The position numbers and the translations under genes were made by a program. From positions 94,665,440 to 94,729,439 of the forward strand of contig NC_067284.1 in NCBI RefSeq assembly GCF_020740795.1: a stretch of DNA of 64,000 nucleotides, given 5' to 3'. Positions 50,035-63,145 of this stretch are shown here, piece by piece. The notes beneath the pieces are model-generated. The model was not told the origin of the DNA. It did not search any database and worked only from the letters and a program-made list of their open reading frames with translations. Source of the DNA: Apus apus. Taxonomy: Eukaryota; Chordata; Aves; Apodiformes; Apodidae. How positions within the stretch are numbered: position 1 is the stretch's first letter; each line of letters begins with the position of its first letter.

Positions 50035-52387
50035 TAGCCTTGTTGTAAGCTACAAAGTCATGCAAATTCCTGCAGATGAATCAAAGGGGAGGGGATGTGA
50101 AATAATGAAGGGGGAGGAAGGATACTGTTGTGCCTAGACTTGTGTATTCCAGAAATACTCAACCATTTTAATTTTTAGCCCCAGGTTGCAGCTTCTTGAA
50201 TAATGGATATGAAGAAGCTTGAGAGTAAGACTGATCAGTCGCTGTCAAATTATCTTGGTTGCAGCATGGAGTATTCTGAAAGAAGCTGGAGAGGTTACAT
50301 GCATGTTCATACAGGAGCAAAATCTATACACCTCAGCTGCCCTTAGGCATTACTCATTTTTTATCTTGGCATGGGACATTATGATAAATACCTCTTCCTC
50401 GATACATTCTGAAAATGTTGGAACCCCCTTGATCAAAGGACATAAATGGTGAAATAAATAGGAGATAAGAATGCTTGTGGTAAAGAGATACAAAACAAAG
50501 GAATCTTAATGATAGGGAAGTGCTTTTAAAGTCTGTTTCAGTACACTGGCGATACCTACGTGGCAAGCACACTGTTTGAGTACACTGCACAGACCACAGT
50601 GTAGTGTAGGAGGAGAATATAGCATATTGATGAAACTCAGTGAAAAAAATATAATTGAAAGAACACTTTTAAGGATTTTCTGTACCACAAAAACTTTTGA
50701 TCTGATAAGACCAGCAAGCGAGTAATGTTAGCTGCTGCTTTATGATCACATTGACTGTCAATCAGATAAGCCTGTATGAACTGGAGGGCAGGAGCGGTAA
50801 AAGTCAAAGATGACCACTTGAGTTTGGGTTGTCCTGAAGGATATCACTACTCACAACTTAGATACAAATGTGTTTTTAAAACTTTTAGTCATTCTGCATT
50901 ACTTTGGTGTAATAGCAAGCTTTTTCCAGGACTTCATTAGAAATGGATGCAGAACTTAAGAGTTCAGAGCTTTTTTAGAAGTCATCAGGTTTTTTCCTAG
51001 TTTATATTGTGATAGAGTCCAGCAGCCCAGAAGTTGCTGCCTTCATATGGAGATGCTAGCAGTATCATTGTGCTACTAGTTAAGGCAGATCAGAAAGCTT
51101 CCAGTCTAGGTTGGAGAATCTTTTAGGTGATTAAATCTCTAGACTGAAGAAAAAGATCTGGAAGACCTGTGACTGATTTCTGAATGCTTCCCACTCACAC
51201 ATGTTTATCTATAAATCTGATGTGAGAATTACTCTAAGGATGATGTTGGCTGGAAACATGCAAGACTAGCAGATGAGGTTTGAGAAGGGGAAAGTCAATG
51301 GCCTGCTCATTTTGAAAGGTTCTGAGCACTGTATTAGAAGCAGTAGAGGCAAGGAACAGAACTGAAGGTGTATCTTGTGTTTCCTTCTAGAAACCACCCT
51401 CTGTGGGAAATCTTGTGTGGGTGTCTTTTCTTGTGACTCTTCTAAACCAGCTGAATTAGAGTTATGAACTTCCTTGGAGCTCTATGGCTGAGAATCCAAA
51501 TAAGTGCTGAACATGTTAAACTTGTTTCTTTTGATGTGTCTCCAGCCTTCAGACATCTCTGAATATAGGCTCTGGATGTCAACATGTTTTCCTTTTTGGA
51601 ATTCTTATGTTTAAGTATTTTTTTTAATTAAATGCTATGAAACAAGGTATGTTTACTGGTCTTGCTGATGAAGTAAGTTCCTTGTCTTACCAGTGACATA
51701 CTGAATCATTCATATTGGTGAAGGTTCTTGTGCTTACATAGCAAATTGAAGTACTGTATATATTGTCTTGAACTAAACTTCTTAAAGCCTATGTGCTGTT
51801 GGAATTCCATAAGCATATGGGAAATGTTACTCTCTTGAAACTAGTGTTGTAAGGCAGTTTAGTATGGTAATTTTGATTATGCAACACAGGACTGTATAGT
51901 TAATTTTCAGTTAAATTGTGAAATTGAGACAGATACTCCAAGTGTCTTGGAAATAAGCTTAGAGTTTATTTGTAGGCTTTTCTAGGTGTCCTAAAAGAAA
52001 TAAGGTTAAAGTTATGATCTTAGAAGACCACCTTGTCTAGTACAAGTTTAAAAGAAAGTCCGCTGTAATGATCTTGCAAGTACTCTTAATTTCTGTCAAC
52101 AATGGAAATAAACTTAGTGCTTCAGCTTCTAATCACTATGGAATAGATGGAGCTTCAGCCTTATTTGCAAATAAATAAGGTTCATGTCATATTTAGGAGT
52201 CGCTCAGAAGCTCTGTGCTTTCTACAAGCTCACAATAAAAATGCTTCCCTAGCACTCTGATGTAGAGAAAAAAGGATGGATGGCAGGGTGGATATGCATG
52301 AAATGGGCAGGGGTAAGCTACCTTAAAGGGAAGCAATATCTAAGTTCTTATGTGCAGTGCAGCAAACAGGAGGAAAAATAGTATATG

Positions 52388-52860
52388 TCATAGAATGGTT
52401 TGGGTTGGAAGGGACCTTAAAGATCATCTAGTTCCAACCCACTGCCAGGGCAGGGACACCTCCCACTAGACCAGGTTGCTCCAAGCCCCATCCAACCTGG
52501 CCCTGAACACTTCCAGAGAGGGGGCAGCCACAGCTTCCCTGGGCAACCTGTGCCAGTGTCTCATCACATTCACAATAAATAATTTCTTCCCAATGTGTAG
52601 CCTAAATCCACCCTCTTTCAGTTCAAAGCCATTACCCCTGGTTCTATTGCTACATGACCTTGTAAAAAGGCCCTCCCTGGCTTTTCTGTAAGCCCCCTTC
52701 AGGTACTGGAAGGCTGCTATAAGGTCTCCCTGGAGCCTTCTGTTCTCCAGGCTGAACAGCCCCAACTCTCTTCAGCCTGTCTTCATAGGAGAGATGCTCC
52801 AGCCCTCTGGTCATCTTTGTGGCCTTCCCCTGAACTTGCTCCAGCAGCTCCTTGTCCATA
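52388..52860 (-). mobile_element. CR1 LINE in RAB32 intron 1, LIAAFQYLKG type
   Basis: About 470 bases antisense to RAB32. The tail at the left reads 'catagaatggtttgggttgg' and 'aaagatcatctagttccaac'. The coding part (52859-52466) gives L-I-A-A-F-Q-Y-L-K-G, R-E-G-L-F-T-R-S-C, T-R-G-N-G-F-E-L-K and R-H-W-H-R-L-P-R-E-A, the ORF2 C-terminus, with a frameshift near 52700. Close agreement with the other LIAxFQYL copies in this window suggests modest age. Confidence 0.95.
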
Positions 52861-55800
52861 TATCACACAAAATATGTAATTTTTAGGTCAGAGTATAAAA
52901 CAAACTAGGGATCTTTACAGAAATCATTAAGTTACATTGATCATAACCAATACTTGCTTAAAAGAAAGCTTAAATTCTTGCTCTTTGTGTAATACCGACA
53001 CAAATAGTCAGAAATTTGGCTGGTTTGACAAGTTGAGTGCATTATCCATCAGAGACACTGGTGCAGACATTATTCAATCTATGCTCTTATCTTAATGCAT
53101 GGAGTTTACATGAATGTAAATTGACCTTTGCCAACTTTCCTTGTGTCTGTGATGCAGCTTCAAAGTCTTGGTGTCTTCACTTTGTCTCTGCTTTGCCTCT
53201 TACCAGTTTGGTTTTCTTTATGTGCACACTAGGACACTCTGTCACTGAAGTACACGTACACAAGTACAATTTGAGTTGGTAACATGCTGTCTGAGTTGTT
53301 CTCAACTAATTACCTGTCTTATGAAATGCAGGAAAGAAAATAATCTGCCTGGTTCCAAAAAAGGCTCCAGCAGGCTGTATAAAATAGGATTCTTCCCTTA
53401 GCGAGCAAGGATACTAGGATTGTCTCATAGCTGTTGGAAATGTCTTCCTTGAACTCCAGTGGTAACCATTGCCTTGCTTTTGCAGCCTTGTAAACTGTTC
53501 CCTCCAAATGCTCACTTCAGAAGTTCTGAAGTGTGGTGTGCCTTATCAGAAGGAAGTGATAAGACAGTAAAGGAATAATTTTTTTGTTTTCTTACAGAAT
53601 CATAGGAGTAACTCTTGTGAAATTACTGCTGGTCATGCTAGCTCTAAAATTGGCAATAAGCAGTGACTACAAACTACAACATGCTTCTCAAACTACCTGT
53701 GATAGAATGTTAGACATTCCAAGTTCTCTGCCTATGGAGATACAGAACAAAGGTAGATGGGGTGTTAAGATTATGCTTTGGAAGATGATGGGAATGTAGG
53801 GGTTTATGGAGCTTCTTTAGAAATAAGTATCAACTCTGTAGACAGAGTGTAGAAAAACTTTCAGTAGTAGTGTCTTCTAGATTAGCATCAACCGAAAACC
53901 AGTATTTCTTACTGTGGATTTTAGCAGCTTTTCAAATAACAGACAAAAAAGCAGCCTCTTAGTGGACAGCTTATGGGAACTTGTTCTTCACATGCTCCCA
54001 GGCTAGAGTGCTGCGTAGACTGAAGTGGCAGCTATTTGGTACAGAATTCCAATCACACGCAATGTGCCATGACACATTGACCATTTTAGAGATTAACATT
54101 TTTTCAGTCTCGTGATAAAGTTGTTCTTGGGACAGCTGTTCTCCTATGTGCTGTGAAATGCTGTAGTGCAATGCAAGCATCACTGTGCAGCTTTGGCTGT
54201 GTGGCAGTGCACCAAAGGAGATGGATTAGAGGGTGTTGGACATGAAATAGATTAACTCTGGCAGATTACTTGTTTTGGTAAGTCTAGATAAAGCAAGATA
54301 GGAAGTACCAATTCATGCTGTTGCTGGCACTAATTGGACTGTGTCATCTTTTTCTGAATACTAATGCAAGGAGAGTTTTTCTATACATACTGCATTTGAC
54401 AGCTAATTAGAAATCATTCAGCTTGGCTGAACTCTGGGGATGGAAATCTAGTGCTTAGGGACTTCCTCTTGTATCTTTGCTAAACAGAAAATTGACAAGC
54501 AAAACAGGTGAAAATTTCTATGACGTGACAGCCATACTTTTATGTAGAATACATTTGATACATTTGAACAAAGCAAGTTTAACCGTAAGTGCCTCTAAGC
54601 TTAAGATAGTAAGCAGCTAAAGTCAGTTTGAACAATCATAAATCAGTAGATTGGCCCAAGGCTATGGACAGCAAGTAGAAGTTTATCGGTCTTTTTGTAA
54701 AATTTGTTGTGAGAGCTGTGCAATTGTTTGAGGAAGGCTTTATATCTTTGAGAAAGAGAATGGTGTCCTTTTTCCATCCATTAGGATGATAGATGTGGTC
54801 AGCATTCCTGATGGAAATTGGGTGTCTGACTTCTGATCACTTGCACCTCAATACTCTGGCTGTTTCACGGGTAGTAATCAGGACTTTGCTGCTTTATTCT
54901 AAAGTATGGCAATAGCAAACAGTGAATGGAAAGACTAGTTAGTAATTTTGAAAATTCAGGTAGCTAACAAATTATTAGCTTAGAAACTGGCTGTCTTGCA
55001 GTGAAACTTTACAGCGAATTGCTTCCTGCCGTTTCAGAATAAACTAGTGACTTCTAAGAAAATTTGAAAACACTTTTTTATGATCTAAACTATCAAAATA
55101 TTGCTGCACCTGAGCTGATACTCTTCAGTGACTTTTCAGTGACTGCAGAGTCTCTCATACATACTGTAAACTTAGTACATTGTGGATATCGAGTCTCTGA
55201 CACTCTCATTCAACAGAACTACTTCAGTTGCACCCTGCAACTATCTCATGTAGATATAGCCAGAGGACCAAAAGTTACCTCTTATAGTAAAGTGGGAGTC
55301 AGTTGAACAGGGATTAACTGGTTTATTACCACTTCCCTGAAGACCATTCTTCTGAAAGGTTTGAGACAGTTACTGTTGGGAAGAGGGCCAGTCAGTGGTC
55401 AGTTAATTTTCCCATACCATCCTGGGTAAGAAAGGACACTAGCAATTCACTTAAAACTGTCTGAGAATGCTTTTTCTGTCAGAAACTGTACCATCTGCAG
55501 TCAGTGAAACTGTTTCTAGTACTGTTTAATAAAGGGAGATACAGTGTTCATGTAGTTCTTGTAGTTCAATCTCTTGGTGTTTGTCACCAGAACCACAAAT
55601 ACCAAGTATTACTTCCACAATAGTAGAACGTAAAAGTCAGGCTAGGCGTGCCTGTTTTAGCTCTTAAAGGTTTCTAGTATCTGCTAGCTGCTAGGTTTTA
55701 AAACCTCCATGGTTTTAAACACGTGGCAACTTGTGCTAATAGCTTAAATGGGTAAGAGTGAGGAGTGGAGAGCAGTCTCGTACTGACCATCTCAGTGTCT

Positions 55801-58800
55801 AATTTAATGCTACAGTTGCTACTCATGAAAAAGCAGGTAGACACACTTGAGCATGTTCTGTAATATTAATAGTGGTTTGGTTAACCTACTTCTTACTGAG
55901 TAACAGATTCAGTCTAATTGGGTAAGACAGTTCTGGGACAAGCTGTGCTGGTTTGGGGAAAAGGGGGAATGCTGTCAGCTGTGGTAGCTTGCCAGCAAGG
56001 TATTGATATATCTGACTGAAAAGGAGCCTCAGTCAGCTCACACCTGACCCTGATAGTGCTAAAGTGCATTAGCCATCTGGAGAACTTTGGGAGATGGATC
56101 CTCAGGGCACTTCTGGGTGTTTGCTGTATTGTGCCAAACATCCAGCTGTAAGGCCAACAGGCACCCAAAGTGTAGTTTATTCTTGCTTGTGACTCCCAAA
56201 GGAGTGAGTTTTGAAAGAGACAGTGGTTCTAACTCAGTGACGTGGTTAGGCTGCATGCCCACCCATTTGGATGGTGCTTTACCTAACAGCTACCACACTG
56301 AATAAACTTTATAAACTTTAAACAAACTTTACTGAGATCTGGAATTGTAAATAAGGAGCCAGTTGTAAACAAATGCCACTCATGTATTCCATGATGTTAA
56401 TATGTGAAAGCCTGACCCTAGAAATGCAGGAAGCTGGAGAAAAGCTTTTGTGAAGCAGCACAACTAGAGCAGGGAGGAGAGTGCTCATTAGGTTAGACTT
56501 TCCCTTGGCAAAAGGAAGACTGGAAAAAGGGGGTTTCACTCTTGAATTGTAGTGGTTTTTTTTTTCCTGTGTAGGTTGAATAAAAGCACACATTCTGGAA
56601 TTTGTCTGAAACAACTAACTTAAAGTTTGGCACTAAAGCCTAAATATTGGCACTGTGCTTGCACAGTGTGGCCAGTAAGGTCAGAGTAGTTGATAGCAAG
56701 GACCTTAGAGCCATGGTGCTGGCAGCTAAATTAGTTAGTCTGGCTGTCACTAATGACCCTACTTGAATTTTTGTGTGACTGCCTATTAGTGATCATGGTA
56801 AATAAGTGATCTGAGAACTCCTCGCACAATGGAAGGAAAATTTTCAAGTATTCCCAGACTAAAACTGATCTATTACAACTGTTCACTATAGCTTATAAGC
56901 CATAGTGACACCCAAGTGCACTGCAGCGTATAGTACCTGATGACAGATAATCAGGATAACTGAAAAACACTAGCAGGATGCATTTTGAACTCACGTGATT
57001 TGATTGACCAGATCTATTGATAATTTTCTTCACTACTGCAGTATTGCTGGATAGTTGTTTCAGTTTGAGTTTACAGATTAAACTTTTCCTATGTGATTAC
57101 ACTGCCTTTTAAACTAACTGAACTCCGAGTTTCAGCATTCTGAAGGACAGTGTTGGCAAGAGCTGCTTCATGTTGTTCATAAACTGAAGACTTTTTGCTC
57201 TTTATCAGACTTCTGACAACTCTGTATTATTGGGTGCAAGAAAAAATGGCAAAACTTCATTGCATTATCTCCCAGTTCCAGGAAACAACTTGGGAATAAA
57301 ACTCTTCAGCTAGTTGTGTGTTGCCTTTTGGGTGACTGAAGTCTAGATTATATAACTATAATTTAAGATTATTTGATGTGGAACTGCCACACTTATGAGA
57401 TGTTGGGCTTTGGCCACCTATTAAGTTGATTAATCTGTCAAAGATGGCTTGAACTAGCATTACTTCAATGAAATAAACTATTTGTTCCATCATTCTTCCA
57501 GTTGTCAGGCATTTATAACTCTTGGTAATCTTATTAATGGCACAATTTTTGGAGGATGCCAGAATACTTAATCTCATCTTTGAAGAACTTTGTCCAGCTG
57601 TCCATTAGTCCTGCTGATGAGATGTTAAGGGCTTGAATGAAACTAACATAACTGGTTTCTGAGTTGTGTTGCTTCAGATAAGACTAAGCTTAGATTTTTA
57701 CAAGATTGGAGAACTTGTGCTATATAGTTGGTAGTGACAGAGTTAAACCAAAATTGACCTTTGTGGCAGAAATTGTACAGCTGGGGTAACTGCTTCTAGA
57801 TAGGGGATTTTACTCTCCTTGAGTAGGTTCTTATTAAGTCATATAAACTACGTATTAAGACTTAAGTATATTAAATAGCCTGGGGAAAGGAATGCTGACA
57901 AACTCAGTGTCATGTGTATTCAACAGCCATTTGTTTATTTAACTTGCTTTTTCTCACCTTAATTCCCATCATGTAGGAGCAGTTAAGAGCAGAAATAATG
58001 GCAGCAGTGTAGAGTATCTCCTGCTAACTAAAAGCAAGAACTGCCACAATAAGTCACACTGCTGTGATAAACAGGACTGTTTTGTTTATTTCTTACACTG
58101 GGGAAGATTGCTGTAAAAATTCTCCATAATGTGCTTCAAGGCGCAAGGTTGGCACTGTCTGAATCTCACAATGATAGCTTAATCCTTTCCAGTGAAGTAA
58201 AGGACAAAGATACGGATTCTAATGTCAGACCTGCCTATAATTTTTGGTGTAGTTTTTAGCTTACAGTTTGTCCCTGTTACACTGTAAACTGGAAAGCAAA
58301 AAATAGCTCCCAAGGTCCAGTACAGTTCTAAACTAAACTTAATCCCTCTGCTGCTGCTATAGGGAACTGTATTAGTTCCTGATGCATGACATGATGCAAG
58401 TATTTCACTTAATGTCGTTGTAATTCCTGGAAAATATGTGCTGAGTCATTTAGATGTTAAAACTTTGTGGTTAGAAAACTGCATTGCATGCAGCTGCTTC
58501 CATACCCCCAAACAAAACCTCTGATCCCCAAGACTGTCCTGTAGCTTAGCTCTCATCTACACCTGAATTCCTAAAACGAAGAGAAGGTGTACCTTTGTGG
58601 TACCATCAGGTTTACATTGAGGCACTAGACCTACCAGAATGATTAATCCTATGTTGTCCTTTCCAAACTGCTATAGTGAGCAAGTAGTTGTCTTTGTCTT
58701 CTTTCATGGTTATCCACATGTGGAGATTTTAAGTCCAGTTTTATCACTTTAAGCTTTTTTCCCCTCTAGGGTTAAGATCTACTTTCTGTAGTGTTCAACA

Positions 58801-61000
58801 CTGTTCTCACACATGGCGAAATGCCTACAGCAGAAATTCTGCTGGGCACAAAAAAGGAATGACATATCCCTGGCTGAACTGACCATGGCAAAAATTCTGA
58901 CATCTAGTTTTAATAACATAAACAGAGAATAATGTTCAGAATCAAGACTTTGGAGGAGCGGTGTGTTCTACAGTTTTCTTTTTTATAAGTGTTTTTGCAA
59001 GCAGAAAAGCACTTGCAAAAAACTTTGCCAGAAAGTCCTGTTAAATTTTCAAAAGGCTGTCTAGAGTGCACTGCATCCCCTGCAAGAAGTTCAGCATGTT
59101 CATTGTCAGTAATAGCAGGGCTGTAAAGAAAGTCTACTTGGTTTACTCTGAATTATTTTCTTACTTCCTGTCATATACTTTTTATCACAACAAAATTCTT
59201 ACCTCTTGAGCAGGCCATGTGTTATTGCCCCTGTCTTCTTTCTGTGAAATACAAATATATCCATCCTCGATAGGCCTTCAAGCAGGACAAAAGAACAGTC
59301 ATAATAAGCTAGCATGCAGGTCAGGTTTATTGTTAATGGATGTGAATTCCAGAGGTGAAAGCAGATCTGTATAATAAATTGTTTTGGAGGCTGGGCTACT
59401 TTAGAAAAGGACAGCACTCATACTGGAGTGTATTTGACCTATTAAAAGGTATTAATCTCTAACACTACAGTGGTGTTAAGTTGGTGTGTTTTTATAGGAA
59501 TAAGGGGTATTAAATCCTCCTCATGTGAAGCTTAAATGTAAGAAAACAAAAGCATTTATACTGGTACACACATCAGCTGTCTGATTTCACACAAACTTAT
59601 ATTACAGGAGAATATCTATTAATGTTTTTCCAAATCTAAAACTTGCACTATAGGAGCAAAAAATTTTTTAACCTTGGTTTCTGTATTATTCCTGAGCTCC
59701 TGAATCTGCCAGTTAGCAGAACCCCACTTGCAGTGGCCTCTCTTGGTCATAGCCCATTGAGGACGTTCAGTGAGTCTGCTGTTCTGCTACAAAACTCTTG
59801 TTGCCTTTCTGGTGTAGTGTATCTGGCAAGAGGCTGCAGAATGTTAAAGCCTCATGTAGGCTCGGGGACGCTGGCAGGACAAGTTGCCAATGTCAAGGAA
59901 CCACCTGCCAGGCAGTCTTGGTTACCAATCAGTGCAACTCTACAGCTCATTGTATATACAGGCATTGGGCCATGTAGGTGAGGAAGACTGACTATGGTAA
60001 AATAATGGCAATTCTCTTGGAAATAGAATTGACGGATGTATCTGAGTAATTATCAGATTTATGGTCAAGTCTAGGCCCCCAGTTACTTCTTTATGAAAAC
60101 CCCTTTGGTGGTGTTCATGAGTCTTCAAGTTTGATTATGATACATACTTTGTTACTCTGGGTTTTTTGGAAGCTGTGTGCAATGCTGTACTAGCTCGATC
60201 TCTTGTACGCCTTAAATACAGTGTTGTGCAGGATTCAGCAAGAGTTATTGCCATAGGAGGCTACTATGGCATTCTTGCCAACTGTTCTTTAAAGCTTTTT
60301 TGAACAGGAGAGCAATAGACAGGAATGAATTCAGTCAGTGGTAATGTCCTTCAGTGTGTTAACTGAGCGGTCATGTTTACCTAGAGCATGCACAGGTATC
60401 TGAAAAATGGTAACTGCCTGATAACATTTCCTGCAATTCAATAGTAATTTAATTTTAATATGTAGTGATTATGCTGTCTCTACTGGTAACAGTCTAGCAA
60501 TCCTTTCTACAACCAATCAATACAATTTAATTTTGTTGTGTAAACTCCCATCAAGTTTTTGGAAAAAAACTTACAGCCTTAATTAAAAAGACTGAAATAT
60601 CCATAGATGTCTTAACAACTAAATAGGGAGGACTTACAGGACTGTTCCCCTTGTTGCTTCAGATTAACATGCAGTCTGCTGTAAGTAACAGGAAGTAGTG
60701 TCTATTTTGGGGCCAAACTGAAGAAATGTTTCTGTAGAAGACTGAGGTACGTAAAGAGCACTGTAGGCCTTGAGATTACACTGTCTTATGGGCTTGTCCT
60801 GTGGTGTGAAGAGACTGACTGTCTGAATTGAACACAAGACTTGATGCTTTAGCACAGTTAGAAGCATTCCCGTGTAACACGAGTCAGGGGTGAGACTGAT
60901 GGCTAAACAAATGGGGAAGCTGAGAAGGAGTTCCTCATAGCTTATGGGATTTTGCGTGCAGTGACTGGCTTAATAAAACTTTGATTCTGTGCAGCTCCAC

Positions 61001-61032
61001 TTAAAAAAATATATAAATTAAAAAAAAACAAA
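61001..61032. repeat. A/T-rich stretch
   Basis: Two A runs flanking ATATATAAATT. Confidence 0.6.
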
Positions 61033-62153
61033 CCCACAATCTACAGATGAAACTTCTTTAGATGTGACACAAACTGCAGAAGTAGTAAAAGCCTTCTGGC
61101 TAAACTCCTTCCTAATGGTATTTGTTTCATGGAAACAGTGGGCATGTGGCACAGCCATTGGCAGTAAGGCTATGCCAGAAACACCCTTTAGATATGGGAA
61201 GGTTTAGGGATGCGACTTACCTGTATGACAAGTTCTGTGTACACTGTTTAGGAGACTCGTATCAGCAATCTCTCTATCAGCAATATGTCTCTTCCAGGGA
61301 CATAGCCACCAAGATGCAGGCTTGGTGTTTGGCTTGTTGGCCTTAGAATCCATGACACAAATAGTGCTTCAAAGCCTGAGCTTTAAATGTGGAGGGAAGA
61401 GCTTTCATCTTGCATGCACCTTCTTAGTTAGTAGTGAAGAAATGAATGTATAGTTTCCACTCCTCAGAATATGCTGACTAGTGATGCTATTTTATGCATC
61501 ATCATACTTTAAAGTTGAATAGCCAGAAGAAAGCTTTATAGAGCTTTATAGTTCTTTGGAACTTCCCTGTAACTGCTGCAGCTTTCAGGCAGTTCTAACA
61601 GCTGCTTAGTCAACCTTTTCTGAAAATGTCTATTGGGAATGACCTAATCCGTACGCTGTAGTACTGACATTAAAATGAGACAATTGAACTAGAAAAGCAT
61701 GCTGTTTAACAGGTTTCCTTGACAAGTTTCTCCACCTAATGAATTTTGGGCTTTTTCAGAGAAGATAAATACCCAGTTCTTCTTTTAACTGTTTGTCCCT
61801 GCTAATCACAGGCTGACTTGAATGTTTATAAACTGAGGACATCTATGTTTCTAATTATAATTCTTACTTTATTCCAAGACAGCATATACATTAAATTCTA
61901 ATAGCTGAAGGGATGATGCACTGTAAAACTCAATTATAAAGGGCAGGGACTGCTCTTCCCAGTGAAGACTTCTAAACAAAAAACAAAGCTATTTTAGCTG
62001 TCCTAATTTCATGCTAGCAATTGACACTGCTATGCCCAGTGAAGTACAAACACAGCATGCTGGTCTGACCTTTCAAACAGAAGAGTAACTGAACTGGACT
62101 CTGATTCTGCATTTCAAGTGCACTAACTGCAATAGTTATACTTAAGAAAAAGG

Positions 62154-62188
62154 TTTTTTAGTTTTAGTTTAGTTTTAGTTTTAGTTTA
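62154..62188. repeat. TTTTAG short tandem repeat
   Basis: About five copies of GTTTTA/GTTTA units in a row, roughly 690 bases before RAB32 exon 2. Confidence 0.8.
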
Positions 62189-62867
62189 CTTGTTGGCCAT
62201 TGGTTTTCTCTTAGGTTTTTATTGTGAATTTTAACTATTCTGATAATCTTGTTTAAAATCCTGGGATTTCTGTATAATTCCCATGGTTGGAAATTATTCC
62301 AGAGAAGGTTTTAGATTTAAGATTAAATCAAAGATAACAGCTCAAACTTTAAAACTAGCTCACTTTGAGCTTGTTTCTAAGGAAAAATCTTCAATACAGG
62401 TGATTTCTTCAGAAGATGACTGGAAGGCTGTTAGCCTTGGAGCTTGTAGAAAACCATGTTGATCACCCTTCAGCAAAAGCCTCTGGGTTTGCTTGAGTCT
62501 TTAAGTGAAGTAATTAGATTTATATCTAAATGTTGCAGAAGCTTTTGTTGATGAAAAAATGTTTTTTGTTTAGCTATGCTGGTAGATTTTTTTAGGCATT
62601 ACTTCTCAACACTATTCAACAAATAAGTTACAAAAAATTAAAAGTAGTAGTTGGGATTGCAAACTGCTTTTAGCATTTGACTTGGCATGTATAATATACA
62701 TAAAGGCCATTACAATGAGTTTACCTAGAAGAAGCAATGCTGTATGAATGAGGTGACTAGACCTGGATGCCAAACTTGTATGTACTAACCTAGAACAGAA
62801 CTCCATTTACATTGACTGCAACTCATGCTTAAATATAAATATCCTCTGTTACTGTGCTCTCTTTCAG

Positions 62868-63145
62868 GCCAGGAGCGCTTTGGAAATATGACCAGAGTAT
62901 ATTACAAAGAGGCAGTTGGTGCTTTTGTGGTCTTTGATGTCACAAGAGGCTCCACTTTTGAGGCTGTTTCAAAATGGAAGCATGATTTGGACAGTAAAGT
63001 ACTACTTCCCAATGGCAGCCCCATCCCTGCTGTTCTTCTTGCAAACAAGTGTGACCAGAAGAAAGATGGCAACCAGAATCCTTCTCAAATGGACCAGTTC
63101 TGCAGAGAAGGTGGCTTTGTTGGATGGTTTGAAACATCTGCCAAG
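62868..63145 (+). CDS. RAB32: Ras-related protein Rab-32, coding exon 2
   Basis: Encodes the rest of codon 77 through residue 169. The acceptor CTTTCAG ends at 62867, and the first bases complete Gly77. The text continues Q-E-R-F-G-N-M-T-R-V-Y-Y-K-E-A, completing the G3 motif with the GTPase Gln at residue 78. The guanine-binding NKCD is at residues 136-139, and S-A-K of G5 at 167-169 is the last coding text. The exon ends after AAG at 63145, before a GTGAGC donor, in phase 0. All nucleotide-binding motifs are intact, so the protein should be a normal GTPase. The final exon, with the mitochondrial/PKA-anchoring segment and the C-terminal double cysteine for geranylgeranylation, lies beyond the window. 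Reading past 63145 gives intron translation, not protein. Confidence 0.98.

Larger units (their letters stand above)
46961..62867 (+). other. RAB32: RAB32 intron 1
   Basis: A 15.9-kb intron from the GTACGG donor to a pyrimidine-rich CTCTCTTTCAG acceptor. Contains one minus-strand CR1 (52388-52860), a T-run/A-run pair at 50008-50034, an A/T-rich stretch at about 61001-61032, and a TTTTAG repeat at 62154-62188. The many short open frames on both strands show no domain. I see no other gene inside it. Confidence 0.93.
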
